Source: Streptomyces pactum
Lineage (GTDB): Bacteria > Actinomycetota > Actinomycetes > Streptomycetales > Streptomycetaceae
Length of the DNA: 64,000 nt
NCBI RefSeq assembly: GCF_002005225.1
Contig: NZ_CP019724.1
Span: forward strand, 7,420,001 to 7,484,000
Direction: 5' to 3'
The notes under the pieces are model-generated. The model saw only the letters and a program-made list of their open reading frames with translations. It was not told the origin of the DNA and ran no database searches. Numbering within the stretch: the stretch's first letter is position 1; the number at the start of each line of letters is the position of its first letter. Below are positions 42,079 to 50,405 of this stretch, piece by piece. A program made the position numbers and the translations under genes.

Positions 42079-42882
42079 TCAGTTCCAGGTCACGCCCGAC
42101 TTCTCACGCCACAACGCGGCGAGCGAGGCGTCGCCGGCCACCTCCGGGAACGGGCGACGGTTCCACAGCGCCGAGTAGAGCTGAGCGGCTGGTCCGGCCA
42201 GCTCGCAGTCGACGTCCTCGACGTCCTCGGTGTCCTCGACGTTCTCGGTGTCTTCGGTGTCATGGGTGACCCCGGTGCGCCCGGCATCGCCGCGTTCGGT
42301 CTCCGGTGGCCGTGTCGACAGCCGTACGGTCCACACGGCGCCGGGCGCGTCCGTCGCCCGCACCCGGAGCGTGCGGGGTGTCTCGGTGCGGACCGCGCTC
42401 TTCGGGCGGGCGTGGAAGGCGCGCAGCAGCTCGTCGATGCCGTCCACCGCGAAGTCCACGCCGATGCCGGTGGGCTCGCCGCCGCTGGCCGACTCGGCGT
42501 CGATCCGGTGCACGGTCGTCTCGTGCGCCTGGCGCCGGGCCCAGAACGCCAGGGGCGACGGCGCGGGCAGGAAGTGCCAGCAGCGCACGTCGGGTGAGGC
42601 ACCGGCGAGGGTGTCGACGAGCCCGCGGTGTCCCTCCCGGAACCAGGCCAGCAGCGCGGTGCCGTCGAGGTCGGGCAGGCCACCGTCGCGTCGGGGGGCG
42701 GTGTGCCCCTCGGCTACGATCGCCGCCGCCCAGCGATGCACCATCCCCGTGTGCCGCAGCAGGTCCCGCACCTGCCAGCCGGGGCAGGTCGGCACCTTGC
42801 CGCCGGTGCCCGCCGCCTCGGCGGCCTTTGCGAGCAACACACCTTCACGGTCCAGGACTTGGACGAACGTGGCAGTCTCCAT
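42079..42882 (-). CDS. Maleylpyruvate isomerase-family (mycothiol-dependent) protein
   Basis: DinB-like four-helix protein of 267 aa related to mycothiol-dependent maleylpyruvate isomerase. The metal/thiol region shows VPTCPGWQVRDLLRHTGMVHRWAAAIV (residues ~30-56) and HETTVHRIDAESASG, where histidines correspond to the metal site. The C-terminal domain has a highly acidic inserted linker, HDT-EDT-ENV-EDT-EDV-EDV, encoded by six 9-bp repeats (42211-42264). The true substrate is unknown; such proteins are numerous in actinomycetes. Confidence 0.85.
   Translation of the reverse strand: METATFVQVLDREGVLLAKAAEAAGTGGKVPTCPGWQVRDLLRHTGMVHRWAAAIVAEGHTAPRRDGGLPDLDGTALLAWFREGHRGLVDTLAGASPDVRCWHFLPAPSPLAFWARRQAHETTVHRIDAESASGGEPTGIGVDFAVDGIDELLRAFHARPKSAVRTETPRTLRVRATDAPGAVWTVRLSTRPPETERGDAGRTGVTHDTEDTENVEDTEDVEDVDCELAGPAAQLYSALWNRRPFPEVAGDASLAALWREKSGVTWN
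42211..42264 (-). repeat. Six 9-bp tandem repeats coding an acidic linker
   Basis: Six contiguous nonamers (GACGTCCTC, GACGTCCTC, GGTGTCCTC, GACGTTCTC, GGTGTCTTC, GGTGTCATG) keep the reading frame and code alternating EDV/EDT-like triplets. Confidence 0.88.
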
Positions 42883-42911
42883 GGCGGGATTCTGCCGGAT
42901 GGGGGCAGGCC

Positions 42912-44129
42912 TCAGCCCGTTGCCGCCGCGCGCCGGGTGGCGGCGGTGACGAGTACCGCCACCGCCGCGAGCGCCGCCACACTGGTGAGCGCGGTCGGCA
43001 GGGAGAACCAGTCGGCCATGAAGCCGATGGCCGGCGGCCCGAGCAGCATGCCGCCGTAGCCCAGTGTGGACGCGGTCGCGACACCGCTGGGACCGCCCAG
43101 CGCCCCGGCCCGTTCGACCGCGACCGGGAAGATGTTGGCGAGCCCGAGTCCGGTGATCGCGAAGCCGAACAGCGCCGCCCAGACGGACGGGGCGAGCGAA
43201 CCGAGCAGCATGCCGGCGACGGCGGTCGTGCCGCCGGCCACCACCGTGGTCGTCCGGCCGAGGCGCTCCAGCAGCGTCGTGCCGGTCAGCCGACCGACGG
43301 TCATGGCCAGTGCGAAGCAGGAGTAACCCGCCGCCGCCATGCCCGGCGAGGCGTCGAGGTCCTGCTCCAGGTGCAGAGCGCCCCAGTCGGCCATGGCGCC
43401 CTCGCCGTAGGCCGTGCACAGGGCGATCAGGCCGAAGGTGATGACGAGGCGGCGCGTACGGCGGTCGAGCCGGCGGGGAGCGCTGCCGTCCCGGTCGGTT
43501 CGGCCGGTGTGTTCCGGTGGCACGGCGGGTTCGCAGCGCAGCAGGGCGCGGCCCGCGACGAGGGTGACGAGGAGGCCGGTCACGGTGAGACCGAGCAGGT
43601 GCCGCACCGGCGACAGGGACCCGGCGACGAGCCCGCCGAGCCCGGCGCCGATCATGCCGCCCAGGCTGAACGCCGCGTGGAAGCTGGGCATGATCGGGCG
43701 CCGCAGTACGGCCACTAGGTCGACGGCGGCGCTGTTGAAGGCGACGTTGATCCCGCCGTACGCGCTGCCGAACACCAGCAGTACGGCGCCGAGGGCGAGC
43801 GCGGAATGGGTGAGCGGGGGCAGGGCCACGCTGAGGCAGAGCAGGACCGCGCAGGCGACGGTGACGGGGTGGCTGCCGTAGCGGCGGCACAGCCGACCGG
43901 TGAGCGTCATGGTGACGACGGCACCCGCCGAGACACCCAGCAGCGCCAGCCCCAGGGCGCTGGCGGAGGCGCCGGTCTGTTCCTTGATGGCGGGGATGCG
44001 TACGACCCAGCCGGCGAAGACGAAGCCGTCGAGGGCGAAGAAGGCGGTCAGGGCGACGCGGAGGCGGGTGAGGTTGTCGCTGGGGCCCGGCACGGCGTTG
44101 TGCGATCGGGCTTTGTTTATTTGCGGCAC
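42912..44129 (-). CDS. MFS transporter
   Basis: Major-facilitator permease of about 405 aa with 12 hydrophobic segments in two halves separated by a charged loop (PPEHTGRTDRDGSAPRRLDRRTRR). The pattern, including GSAYGGINVAFNSAAVDLVAVLRRPIMPSFHAAFSLGGMIGAGLGGL, resembles the YbjJ-type branch. The GTG at 44129 lies inside a CTTTGT-N11-ACAAAG inverted repeat; the start may instead be a later GTG at 44093. Divergent from a ROK regulator, so it may be a sugar exporter or importer controlled by it. Confidence 0.86.
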   Translation of the reverse strand: MPQINKARSHNAVPGPSDNLTRLRVALTAFFALDGFVFAGWVVRIPAIKEQTGASASALGLALLGVSAGAVVTMTLTGRLCRRYGSHPVTVACAVLLCLSVALPPLTHSALALGAVLLVFGSAYGGINVAFNSAAVDLVAVLRRPIMPSFHAAFSLGGMIGAGLGGLVAGSLSPVRHLLGLTVTGLLVTLVAGRALLRCEPAVPPEHTGRTDRDGSAPRRLDRRTRRLVITFGLIALCTAYGEGAMADWGALHLEQDLDASPGMAAAGYSCFALAMTVGRLTGTTLLERLGRTTTVVAGGTTAVAGMLLGSLAPSVWAALFGFAITGLGLANIFPVAVERAGALGGPSGVATASTLGYGGMLLGPPAIGFMADWFSLPTALTSVAALAAVAVLVTAATRRAAATG

Positions 44130-44133
44130 AAAG
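44111..44133. promoter_or_regulatory. Inverted repeat between MFS gene and ROK regulator
   Basis: CTTTGT and ACAAAG are perfect inverted arms 11 bases apart in an AT-rich patch, placed at the start of the MFS gene and ~98 bases before the ROK gene. A ROK-protein operator is a reasonable guess. A TTTTGTTTGAT stretch near 50167 in front of the sugar-binding lipoprotein shares the TTTGTTT part. Confidence 0.5.
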
Positions 44134-44230
44134 TCAGGCTAGGGGCGGGACGGGGGAGGGGCAAGGGGATCCCGGCCGGGCGCGGGGGCTCGGGGCGGCG
44201 CCCCCGGCGTCGCATACGCTCGACAGCACC

Positions 44231-45484
44231 ATGAAGAGCAACCTCACCCCCCTGGAGCCGAAGGCCGACAAGGCCACGGTCAGACGGCACAACCTCAGCC
44301 TCGTCCTGAGGGCCGTGCACGACGCGGGGGAGGCGACCCGGGCCGGTATCGCCACGCACGTCGGGCTGACGCGTGCGGCGGTGTCGTCCCTGGTCGAGCA
44401 GTTGCTGGAGTACGGCTTCGTCTCCGAGTGGGGCAAGACCAGCAGCGGTCAGGCAGGGCGGCCGGGCACCGTCCTGAAGGTCTCCCGGTCGGGCCCGGCG
44501 GGTCTCGGTGTCGAGATCAACATCGACTACGTCACCGTGTGCGTCGTCGATCTCGCGGGCACCGACCGGGTCCGGCTCGTGGAGCACTTCGACAACCGAG
44601 GGGTCCAGCCCTCCGAGGTGCTGGCCCGCGCGGCCCGGCTGACGGCCCGCGCCATCGGTTCGGCTGCCGAGCAGGACCTCGTCCCGGCGGGCGTCCATGT
44701 CGCGCTGCCGGGCCTGGTGACCGGCGGCACCGTGCGCCAGGCCCCCAACCTGGGATGGCAGCGGGTCGCGGTCGAGGGGCTGTTCGCCCAGGCGCTCCTC
44801 GCCCTGCGCCCCGCCCACCGCCCCCTGCCGGTCAGCTCCGACAACGAGGCCAACGCCGCCGCCCTCGCCGAGCTGTGGTTCGGCGCGGGCACCGAAGGCG
44901 TCCGCAGCTTCCTGTACCTGACCGGCGAGATCGGCATCGGTGGCGCCCTGGTGCTGGGGGGCGAACTGCTGCGCGGTGCGCACGGGTTCGCCGGGGAGAT
45001 CGGTCACATGGTCGTCGATCCGGAAGGGCCGCTGTGCCGGTGCGGCGCGCGCGGCTGCCTGGAGCAGTACGCCGGCCAGGCCGCGCTGCTGGGGGCCGCG
45101 GGCATCGACCCGGACGCGGGCGTACAGGGTGTCGCCGAACTCGAACGCCGCGCCCGGCGGGGCGACCCGGCCGCGCTGTCGGCGGTCGAGCGTGCCGGGC
45201 GGCAACTGGGCGTCGTCGTGTCGGGCGCGGTGAACCTCTTCGACCCCGACGCGGTGATGCTCGGCGGCGTCTACCGGGAGCTGATGGACTGGCTGGCCCC
45301 CGCCGTCGACCGCGAACTCTCCCTCCGCGTCGTCTCCGGGCTGTGGAGCGAGGGCGGGAAGCGGCTGCGCGCGTCGTCCTCGCTCGGTGACGCGGCCCGG
45401 GGCGCGGCCGGCGTGATCGTCCGCGAGGTGCTGGCCGATCCGGCGGCGTGCGCCGAGCGGGACGCGCGCTCAAGCGGGACGTGA
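44231..45484 (+). CDS. ROK-family transcriptional regulator
   Basis: NagC/XylR-type regulator of 417 aa. The N-terminal winged helix is VLRAVHDAGEATRAGIATHVGLTRAAVSSLVEQLLEYGFVSE (residues ~25-66). The sugar-binding kinase-like domain contains GLGVEINIDYVTV, DNEANAAALAELW and the zinc cluster GPLCRCGARGCLEQY. It sits between an MFS gene and the GH1-ABC operon, which it most likely represses until a gluco-oligosaccharide or its breakdown product binds. Its stop codon lies in the first unit of a 17-bp tandem repeat. Confidence 0.92.
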   Translation: MKSNLTPLEPKADKATVRRHNLSLVLRAVHDAGEATRAGIATHVGLTRAAVSSLVEQLLEYGFVSEWGKTSSGQAGRPGTVLKVSRSGPAGLGVEINIDYVTVCVVDLAGTDRVRLVEHFDNRGVQPSEVLARAARLTARAIGSAAEQDLVPAGVHVALPGLVTGGTVRQAPNLGWQRVAVEGLFAQALLALRPAHRPLPVSSDNEANAAALAELWFGAGTEGVRSFLYLTGEIGIGGALVLGGELLRGAHGFAGEIGHMVVDPEGPLCRCGARGCLEQYAGQAALLGAAGIDPDAGVQGVAELERRARRGDPAALSAVERAGRQLGVVVSGAVNLFDPDAVMLGGVYRELMDWLAPAVDRELSLRVVSGLWSEGGKRLRASSSLGDAARGAAGVIVREVLADPAACAERDARSSGT

Positions 45485-45582
45485 GCCGAGGCGGGTCGTG
45501 AGCCGAGGCGGGTCGTGAGCCGAGGCGGGACGTGAGCCGAGGCGGGACGTGAGCCGAGGCGGGACGTGAGCCGACGCGGGGG
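45481..45582. repeat. 17-bp tandem repeat, six copies
   Basis: GTGAGCCGAGGCGGGAC-type units begin at 45481, 45498, 45515, 45532, 45549 and 45566, differing at one or two positions. The first overlaps the TGA of the ROK gene. Confidence 0.92.
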
Positions 45583-45604
45583 CCGCCCGGCCGAGGCCCC
45601 CGCG
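45575..45604. terminator. Bidirectional hairpin between ROK regulator and GH1 gene
   Basis: CGCGGGGGCC (45575-45584) pairs perfectly with GGCCCCCGCG (45595-45604) over a 10-base loop, between two convergent genes. Confidence 0.7.
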
Positions 45605-45612
45605 CTCCGATG

Positions 45613-46992
45613 TCACCCCCGGTTCGCGGCGATCAGCTCCCGGTACCAGCGGTAGCTGTCCTTCGGTGTGCGCTCCTGCGTGTCGTAGTCGACCCGGACG
45701 ATGCCGAACCGCTTGTCGTAGCCGTACGCCCACTCGAAGTTGTCCAGCAGCGACCACACGTAGTACCCGCGTACGTCCACGCCCGCGTCCATCGCCGCCC
45801 GCAGTGCGGTGAGGTGGTCGCGCAGGTAGGCGACGCGGTCGGCGTCGTGCACCGTGCCGTCGGCGGCGGGCGCGTCGTCCTCCGCCGAACCGTTCTCCGT
45901 GACGTGGATCGGCGGCAGCGCGTCACCGTACTGCTTCTTCAACTGGACGAGCAGGTCGGTGAAGGAGTCCGGGACGACCGGCCAGCCCATCGCCGTGTGC
46001 CGGACACCGGGGAACCCGACCTCCTCGTAGCGGTTGTCGGTCGCCACCCGTCGCGCCGGGTCGCTCTCGCGGTGCGGGGCGTCGGCGACCACGATGGGCC
46101 GGTAGTAGTTGACGCCGAGGAAGTCCAGCGGCTGGGAGATCAGCTCCAGGTCGCCGTCCCGCCGGAAATCCTCCCCGGTGATCAGCTCGCCCCAGGTCTC
46201 CTCCTCGGTGGCCGGGTAGCGGCCCGCGAGGATCGGCTCGGTCCACACCAGGTTGTGCTGCGTGTCCGCGCGGACCACGGCCGCCAGGTCGGCGGGGGAG
46301 TCGGTGGCCGGCAGGTTGCGGTCCAGGTTGAGCGTGATGCCGACCTCCCGTACCCCGGCCGCCCGCAGCGCCCGCACCGCCAGTCCGTGGCCGACCAGCA
46401 GGTGGTGGGCGGCGGCCAGCGCGCCCCGGCCCTCCCTGGCACCGGGCGCGTGCCGCCCGATGGAGTAGCCGAGGAAGGAACTGCACCACGGCTCGTTGAG
46501 GGTGATCCAGCGCGGCACCCGGTCGCTCAGGTGCTCCGCGACCACGGCCGTGTACTCGGCGAACCGCTCCGCCGTCTCCCGCACCCGCCAGCCACCTCGG
46601 TCCTCCAGGGCCTGCGGCAGGTCCCAGTGGTAGAGGGTGGCGGCCGGCTCGACACCCGCCGCGAGCAGCTCGTCCACCAGACGGGAGTAGAAGTCCAGGC
46701 CCTTGGGGTTCACCGTGCCGGAACCCTCCGGCACGATGCGCGGCCAGGCGATCGAGAAGCGGTACGAGTCCACGCCCAGGTCGCGCAGCAGCGCCACGTC
46801 CTCCCGGTAGCGGTGGTAGTGGTCGCAGGCCACGTCACCGGTGTCGCCGTTCACCACCAGGCCGGGGGTGTGGCTGTAGGTGTCCCAGATCGACGGACCG
46901 CGGCCGTCCTCCCGTGCCGCGCCCTCGATCTGGTACGAGGCGGTCGCGGCACCGAGCACGAAACCGGGCGGAAAACTGGGGAAGTCACTCAT
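45613..46992 (-). CDS. Beta-glucosidase, glycoside hydrolase family 1
   Basis: Retaining beta-glycosidase of 459 aa, cytoplasmic (no signal peptide). FPPGFVLGAATASYQIEGAA marks the N-terminus; the acid/base Glu is in WITLNEPWCSSFLGYS (residue ~167) and the nucleophile Glu in IHVTENGSAEDDA (~365). The end WSLLDNFEWAYGYDKRFGIVRVDYDTQ is the GH1 substrate-binding region. It is the last gene of an operon with two ABC permeases and a binding protein, so it should hydrolyse imported beta-glucosides such as cello- or xylogluco-oligosaccharides. Confidence 0.95.
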   Translation of the reverse strand: MSDFPSFPPGFVLGAATASYQIEGAAREDGRGPSIWDTYSHTPGLVVNGDTGDVACDHYHRYREDVALLRDLGVDSYRFSIAWPRIVPEGSGTVNPKGLDFYSRLVDELLAAGVEPAATLYHWDLPQALEDRGGWRVRETAERFAEYTAVVAEHLSDRVPRWITLNEPWCSSFLGYSIGRHAPGAREGRGALAAAHHLLVGHGLAVRALRAAGVREVGITLNLDRNLPATDSPADLAAVVRADTQHNLVWTEPILAGRYPATEEETWGELITGEDFRRDGDLELISQPLDFLGVNYYRPIVVADAPHRESDPARRVATDNRYEEVGFPGVRHTAMGWPVVPDSFTDLLVQLKKQYGDALPPIHVTENGSAEDDAPAADGTVHDADRVAYLRDHLTALRAAMDAGVDVRGYYVWSLLDNFEWAYGYDKRFGIVRVDYDTQERTPKDSYRWYRELIAANRG

Positions 46993-47035
46993 GCTGTGCA
47001 GCTCATCTCCATGCGTACGGGGGTGCGTTCAGGGG

Positions 47036-47863
47036 TCACTTGACGGAGCCGCCGGTGATCCCGGCGGCGATGTACTTCTGGGCGAGGACCAGCAGGATCG
47101 CCGCCGGTACCGCGGAGAGCACGGAGGCGGCCATCACCGAGCCCCAGTCGCCGACGTGCGCGCCGATGTACTGGTAGATACCCAGGGTGATGGGCTTGAC
47201 GTCGTCGGTCGTGTTCAGGGTGAGCGCGAACATGAAGTCGCTCCACGAGAACAGGAACGCGAACAGTCCGGCCGTGATCAGCGAGTTGCGGCTCATCGGC
47301 AGCACCACCCGCACGAACGTCCGCACCGGCCCGGCGCCGTCGATCTGCGCGGCCTCGATCACCTCGCCCGGGATCGACACCATGAAGGAGCGCATCAGCA
47401 CGATGGAGAACGGGATGCCCAACGAGGCGTCCGCCAGCATCAGGCCGAAGTAGGAGTTGACCAGGCCCAGGTCGACGTACGAGTTGTAGAGCGCGTTGGC
47501 GATGACGATGCCCGGCACCATCTGGGTGATCAGCGTGCCGAACACGATGGTGCGCGAGCCGCGCAGCCCGAACCGCGCCAGCCCGTACGCCGCCGGCGCC
47601 GAGATCGCCAGGCAGATGGCGACCGCGCCGAGCGAGACGGCCAGCGAGGTCAGCAGGTTGCCGCCCTGGTCGCTGACGGCCTTGGAGAAGCCGGACAGGT
47701 CCAGGCTGCCCGGCACCGGGTCGACCTGCAGGAGCCCGGAGTCGGGCTGCAGCGCGGTGTTGAGCATCCAGTACAGCGGGAACAGCATCACGCCGAGGAG
47801 GAGTACACCGGCGACGGTGGAGCCCCAGCGGCGCCGGGACGCGGTGGGCGTCTGAGCTGCCAT
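47036..47863 (-). CDS. Sugar ABC transporter permease (MalG type)
   Basis: Integral membrane permease of 275 aa with six hydrophobic helices and the EAA loop EVIEAAQIDGAGPVRTFVRVVLPMSRNSLITAG (residues ~167-200), which docks with the ATPase. It overlaps no neighbour but is only 6 bases from the upstream permease. No ATPase gene is in the operon; Streptomyces sugar importers of this class are commonly energised by the shared MsiK ATPase, coded elsewhere. Confidence 0.94.
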   Translation of the reverse strand: MAAQTPTASRRRWGSTVAGVLLLGVMLFPLYWMLNTALQPDSGLLQVDPVPGSLDLSGFSKAVSDQGGNLLTSLAVSLGAVAICLAISAPAAYGLARFGLRGSRTIVFGTLITQMVPGIVIANALYNSYVDLGLVNSYFGLMLADASLGIPFSIVLMRSFMVSIPGEVIEAAQIDGAGPVRTFVRVVLPMSRNSLITAGLFAFLFSWSDFMFALTLNTTDDVKPITLGIYQYIGAHVGDWGSVMAASVLSAVPAAILLVLAQKYIAAGITGGSVK

Positions 47864-47869
47864 CGTCGG

Positions 47870-48823
47870 TCACTTCCCCTCGGTGCGGTTGGCCCGCAGG
47901 TAGAACACCGCGAACACGGCGGAGATCAGGATGAGTACGTTGCCGACGACGGCGCCCGCGCCGAAGTCCAACTGCACGAAGGAGTTCTGGTAGGTCAGCG
48001 TGCCGAGGGTCTGGGTGGCGTCGGCGGGACCGCCGTCGGTGAGGGCGAGGATCAGGTCGAGGATCTTGACGGTCGACATGAAGCCTAGGACGAGCACGAC
48101 CGTGACGACCGGCTTGAGCACCGGCAGGGTGACGGAGCGGAAGGTCCGCCAGGCCGACGCGCCGTCCAGGGCGGCCGCCTCGTGCAGTTCCTTCGGGATC
48201 TCCTGCAGACCGCCGTACAGGATGACCATGTTGAACGGGATGCCGATCCAGATGTTGACCAGGATGACCGACACCAGGGCCATCTCCGGACTGGTCAGCC
48301 ACGGCGTGTGGCCGCCGATCCCGAGGGTGTCCAGGAACGAGTTCAGCACGCCCGTGTCCTGGTCGAGGATGCGGCGCCAGACGATGCCGGACACCACCAT
48401 GGGCACCAGCCAGGGCAGCAGGATCAGCGAGCGCAGCACCCCGTTCAGCGGGAAGCGGCGGCTGAAGAAGACCGCGAGTGCCAGGCCGATGCAGAACTGC
48501 CCCAGCAGCGAGCCCGCGGTGAAGACGAGCGTGTGCCACAGCGCCTTGCCGAACAGGGCGTCCTGGAACACGTTGGACCAGTTGTCGGTGCCGTTGAAGG
48601 GCGCCTCACCGGTGAAGAAGGTCTTCGGCGTGTAGTGCTGGAAGCTCATCACGACGTTGCGGACGAGCGGGTAGCCGAAGAACAGCAGCATGAAGACGAC
48701 GGCGGGGGCGACGAACCCCCACTGGGCGAGCCGGCGCCGGCGCCTGAGCCGGTCCGGGTCCGGCGCGGTGGCCGTCGTGGACGCCTTCGCCGGCGTCCGG
48801 GCGGTGACGGTGGACGTGGTCAT
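47870..48823 (-). CDS. Sugar ABC transporter permease (MalF type)
   Basis: Integral membrane permease of 317 aa. The first ~35 residues are cytoplasmic and basic (PDRLRRRRRLAQ), followed by six transmembrane segments and the EAA loop ELHEAAALDGASAWRTFRSVTLPVLKPVVTVV. It forms the translocation pore with the MalG-type partner. The start is 11 bases after the stop of the binding-lipoprotein gene, so the genes are in one operon. Confidence 0.94.
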   Translation of the reverse strand: MTTSTVTARTPAKASTTATAPDPDRLRRRRRLAQWGFVAPAVVFMLLFFGYPLVRNVVMSFQHYTPKTFFTGEAPFNGTDNWSNVFQDALFGKALWHTLVFTAGSLLGQFCIGLALAVFFSRRFPLNGVLRSLILLPWLVPMVVSGIVWRRILDQDTGVLNSFLDTLGIGGHTPWLTSPEMALVSVILVNIWIGIPFNMVILYGGLQEIPKELHEAAALDGASAWRTFRSVTLPVLKPVVTVVLVLGFMSTVKILDLILALTDGGPADATQTLGTLTYQNSFVQLDFGAGAVVGNVLILISAVFAVFYLRANRTEGK

Positions 48824-48834
48824 GGGCGCGTACC

Positions 48835-50121
48835 TCAGTTCCCGCTCGTGGCCCGCTGCTGGGCGCGCTTCAGGGCGGTCTCGCTGGACTGGCCGGTCAG
48901 GGCGGACTGGAAGGCGCTCTGCAGGGCGAGCGACACGCTCGACCAGCCGGCGCCGAGCTTCGCGGTCCGGGACCGGGCGACGGCCACCTGGTCGGCGAGG
49001 GAGTCCAGCTCCGGCACCCGCTCGCGCCAGACGGCGGCGGCCTTGGCGTTGGCCGGGACCATCCAGCTATTGAGCGCGTAGGTGAGCTGTTCCTGCTCGC
49101 TGGAGAGACACGCCACGATCTTCCCGGCCGTCTTCTCCCGCGCCTCGTCACCGGTGTTGGGCACGGTCAGCACCGCACCGCCGAGCGGGCCCACCGAGTC
49201 GTCACCGGTCTCGGGCACGGGGATCGGCGCGATGCCCCAGTGCAGCGACTTGTCGCTGTTCAGTGTCTCCACCTGCCACGGCCCGTTGATCATCATCGCC
49301 GCGTTGCCGGCCATGAACTGGTCGTTGACGTCCGCCTGCGTCCAGTTGACCGTCGACTTCGACAGCGAACCGTCCTTCAGCAGGCCCTTCCAGTAGTCGA
49401 GGGCCTCGACGACCCGCGGACCGTCGAGGTCGGTCTCGTCACCGCCGTTGGACCACATGAACGGCATGAACTGGAAGACGCCGTCCTCCGCGCCGCCCGC
49501 GCTGAGCGCCAGCCCGTACCGCCTGCCCTGGGTGAGCTTCTCCGCGCTCTCGCGCAACTGTGCCCAGGTGGTGGGCACCTCGACGCCCGCCCGGTCGAGG
49601 ACGTCCTTGTTGTAGAAGAGCGCGAGCGTGTTCACGGAGCGGGCCGCACCGTAGTACGTCCCCTGGTACGAGCCGAAGTCGACGATGCCCTCGGGGATGT
49701 CCTCGGTGCTCAGCCCGAGGGTCCGCAGGTCGACCAGGCCCCCGGCGTCGGCGAAGGTCGGCATCTCGGACGCGTCGAACTGCACGACGTCCGGCAGCGA
49801 CTTGGACGACGCCATGCGCAGCGCCTTCGTCATCACCTGCGACGCCGGGACGCTCTGCTGCTCGATGGTGACGCCCAGCCGTTCGCCGCAGCGGGCCATC
49901 GCCTCCGCGTCCCAGCGGTGGTACGACTCGTCGGTCGAGGAGTTCATCACGGTGTACACGTCGGCGTCCCGCTGCTGTCCGCAGCCCGTGAGCGCCGCCC
50001 CGGCGACCAGGACGGAGGCGGCGGCGAACGGGGCGACGGCTCGGCGTGAGCGTCCTCGCCCGCGGTGCGTGGCAGCCGGAGGGTGTGCTGTCAAGGCGAG
50101 CGAGGTGAAGCGCTTCGACAT
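48835..50121 (-). CDS. Extracellular sugar-binding lipoprotein
   Basis: Solute-binding protein of 428 aa. An N-terminal basic region (RGRGRSRR) and hydrophobic core lead to the lipobox LTGC near residue 47. The mature protein has the family-1 pattern: RWDAEAMARCGERLGVTIEQQSVP, DVVQFDASEMPTFADAGGLVDL, ALFYNKDVLDRAGVEVPTTWAQL and NAAMMINGPWQVETL, with several tryptophans likely lining the sugar site. It is the first gene of the SBP-permease-permease-GH1 operon. The ligand is probably a gluco-oligosaccharide, given the adjacent GH1 and divergent GH31 genes. Confidence 0.92.
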   Translation of the reverse strand: MSKRFTSLALTAHPPAATHRGRGRSRRAVAPFAAASVLVAGAALTGCGQQRDADVYTVMNSSTDESYHRWDAEAMARCGERLGVTIEQQSVPASQVMTKALRMASSKSLPDVVQFDASEMPTFADAGGLVDLRTLGLSTEDIPEGIVDFGSYQGTYYGAARSVNTLALFYNKDVLDRAGVEVPTTWAQLRESAEKLTQGRRYGLALSAGGAEDGVFQFMPFMWSNGGDETDLDGPRVVEALDYWKGLLKDGSLSKSTVNWTQADVNDQFMAGNAAMMINGPWQVETLNSDKSLHWGIAPIPVPETGDDSVGPLGGAVLTVPNTGDEAREKTAGKIVACLSSEQEQLTYALNSWMVPANAKAAAVWRERVPELDSLADQVAVARSRTAKLGAGWSSVSLALQSAFQSALTGQSSETALKRAQQRATSGN

Positions 50122-50405
50122 GGTGCGGGCCCTTGCTGTCGTACCGTCCGGCTTCCTTGCCGGACCGTTTTGTTTGATGTGATGACTAATACGTCAAGGA
50201 CCCGCTGTCGCGCTAGAGCAAAGTGGCCCCCCTCTCGACACTTCGTGGCGTGAGGATGCTGTTCTCATGGGTAATCACCCCTGTTCAGTGCGGTGAGGTC
50301 GAGGTGGGACCCTCCTGGCGGGGATTTGTTCTGTGTACGATCAAAATGCTGTGAGACGGCTTCCGTGCTCCCATCCGACAGCTCCCGCCCCACCCGAGGA
50401 AGATC
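50122..50405. promoter_or_regulatory. Divergent control region of the sugar-uptake locus
   Basis: The 284-base gap separates the lipoprotein operon from the GH31 gene. It contains TTTTGTTTGATGTGATGACT near 50167 and, before GH31, ATTTG and CAAAAT 13 bases apart near 50325-50348. Both patches are AT-rich for this DNA and may bind the ROK regulator. I see no RNA gene or ORF here. Confidence 0.45.

Noticed and set aside
50107..50116. GAAGCGCTTC palindrome at the start of the sugar-binding lipoprotein gene
   Set aside because: It is made by Lys-Arg-Phe codons and recurs in the GH31 coding region at about 50491, so I do not count it as a regulatory site.
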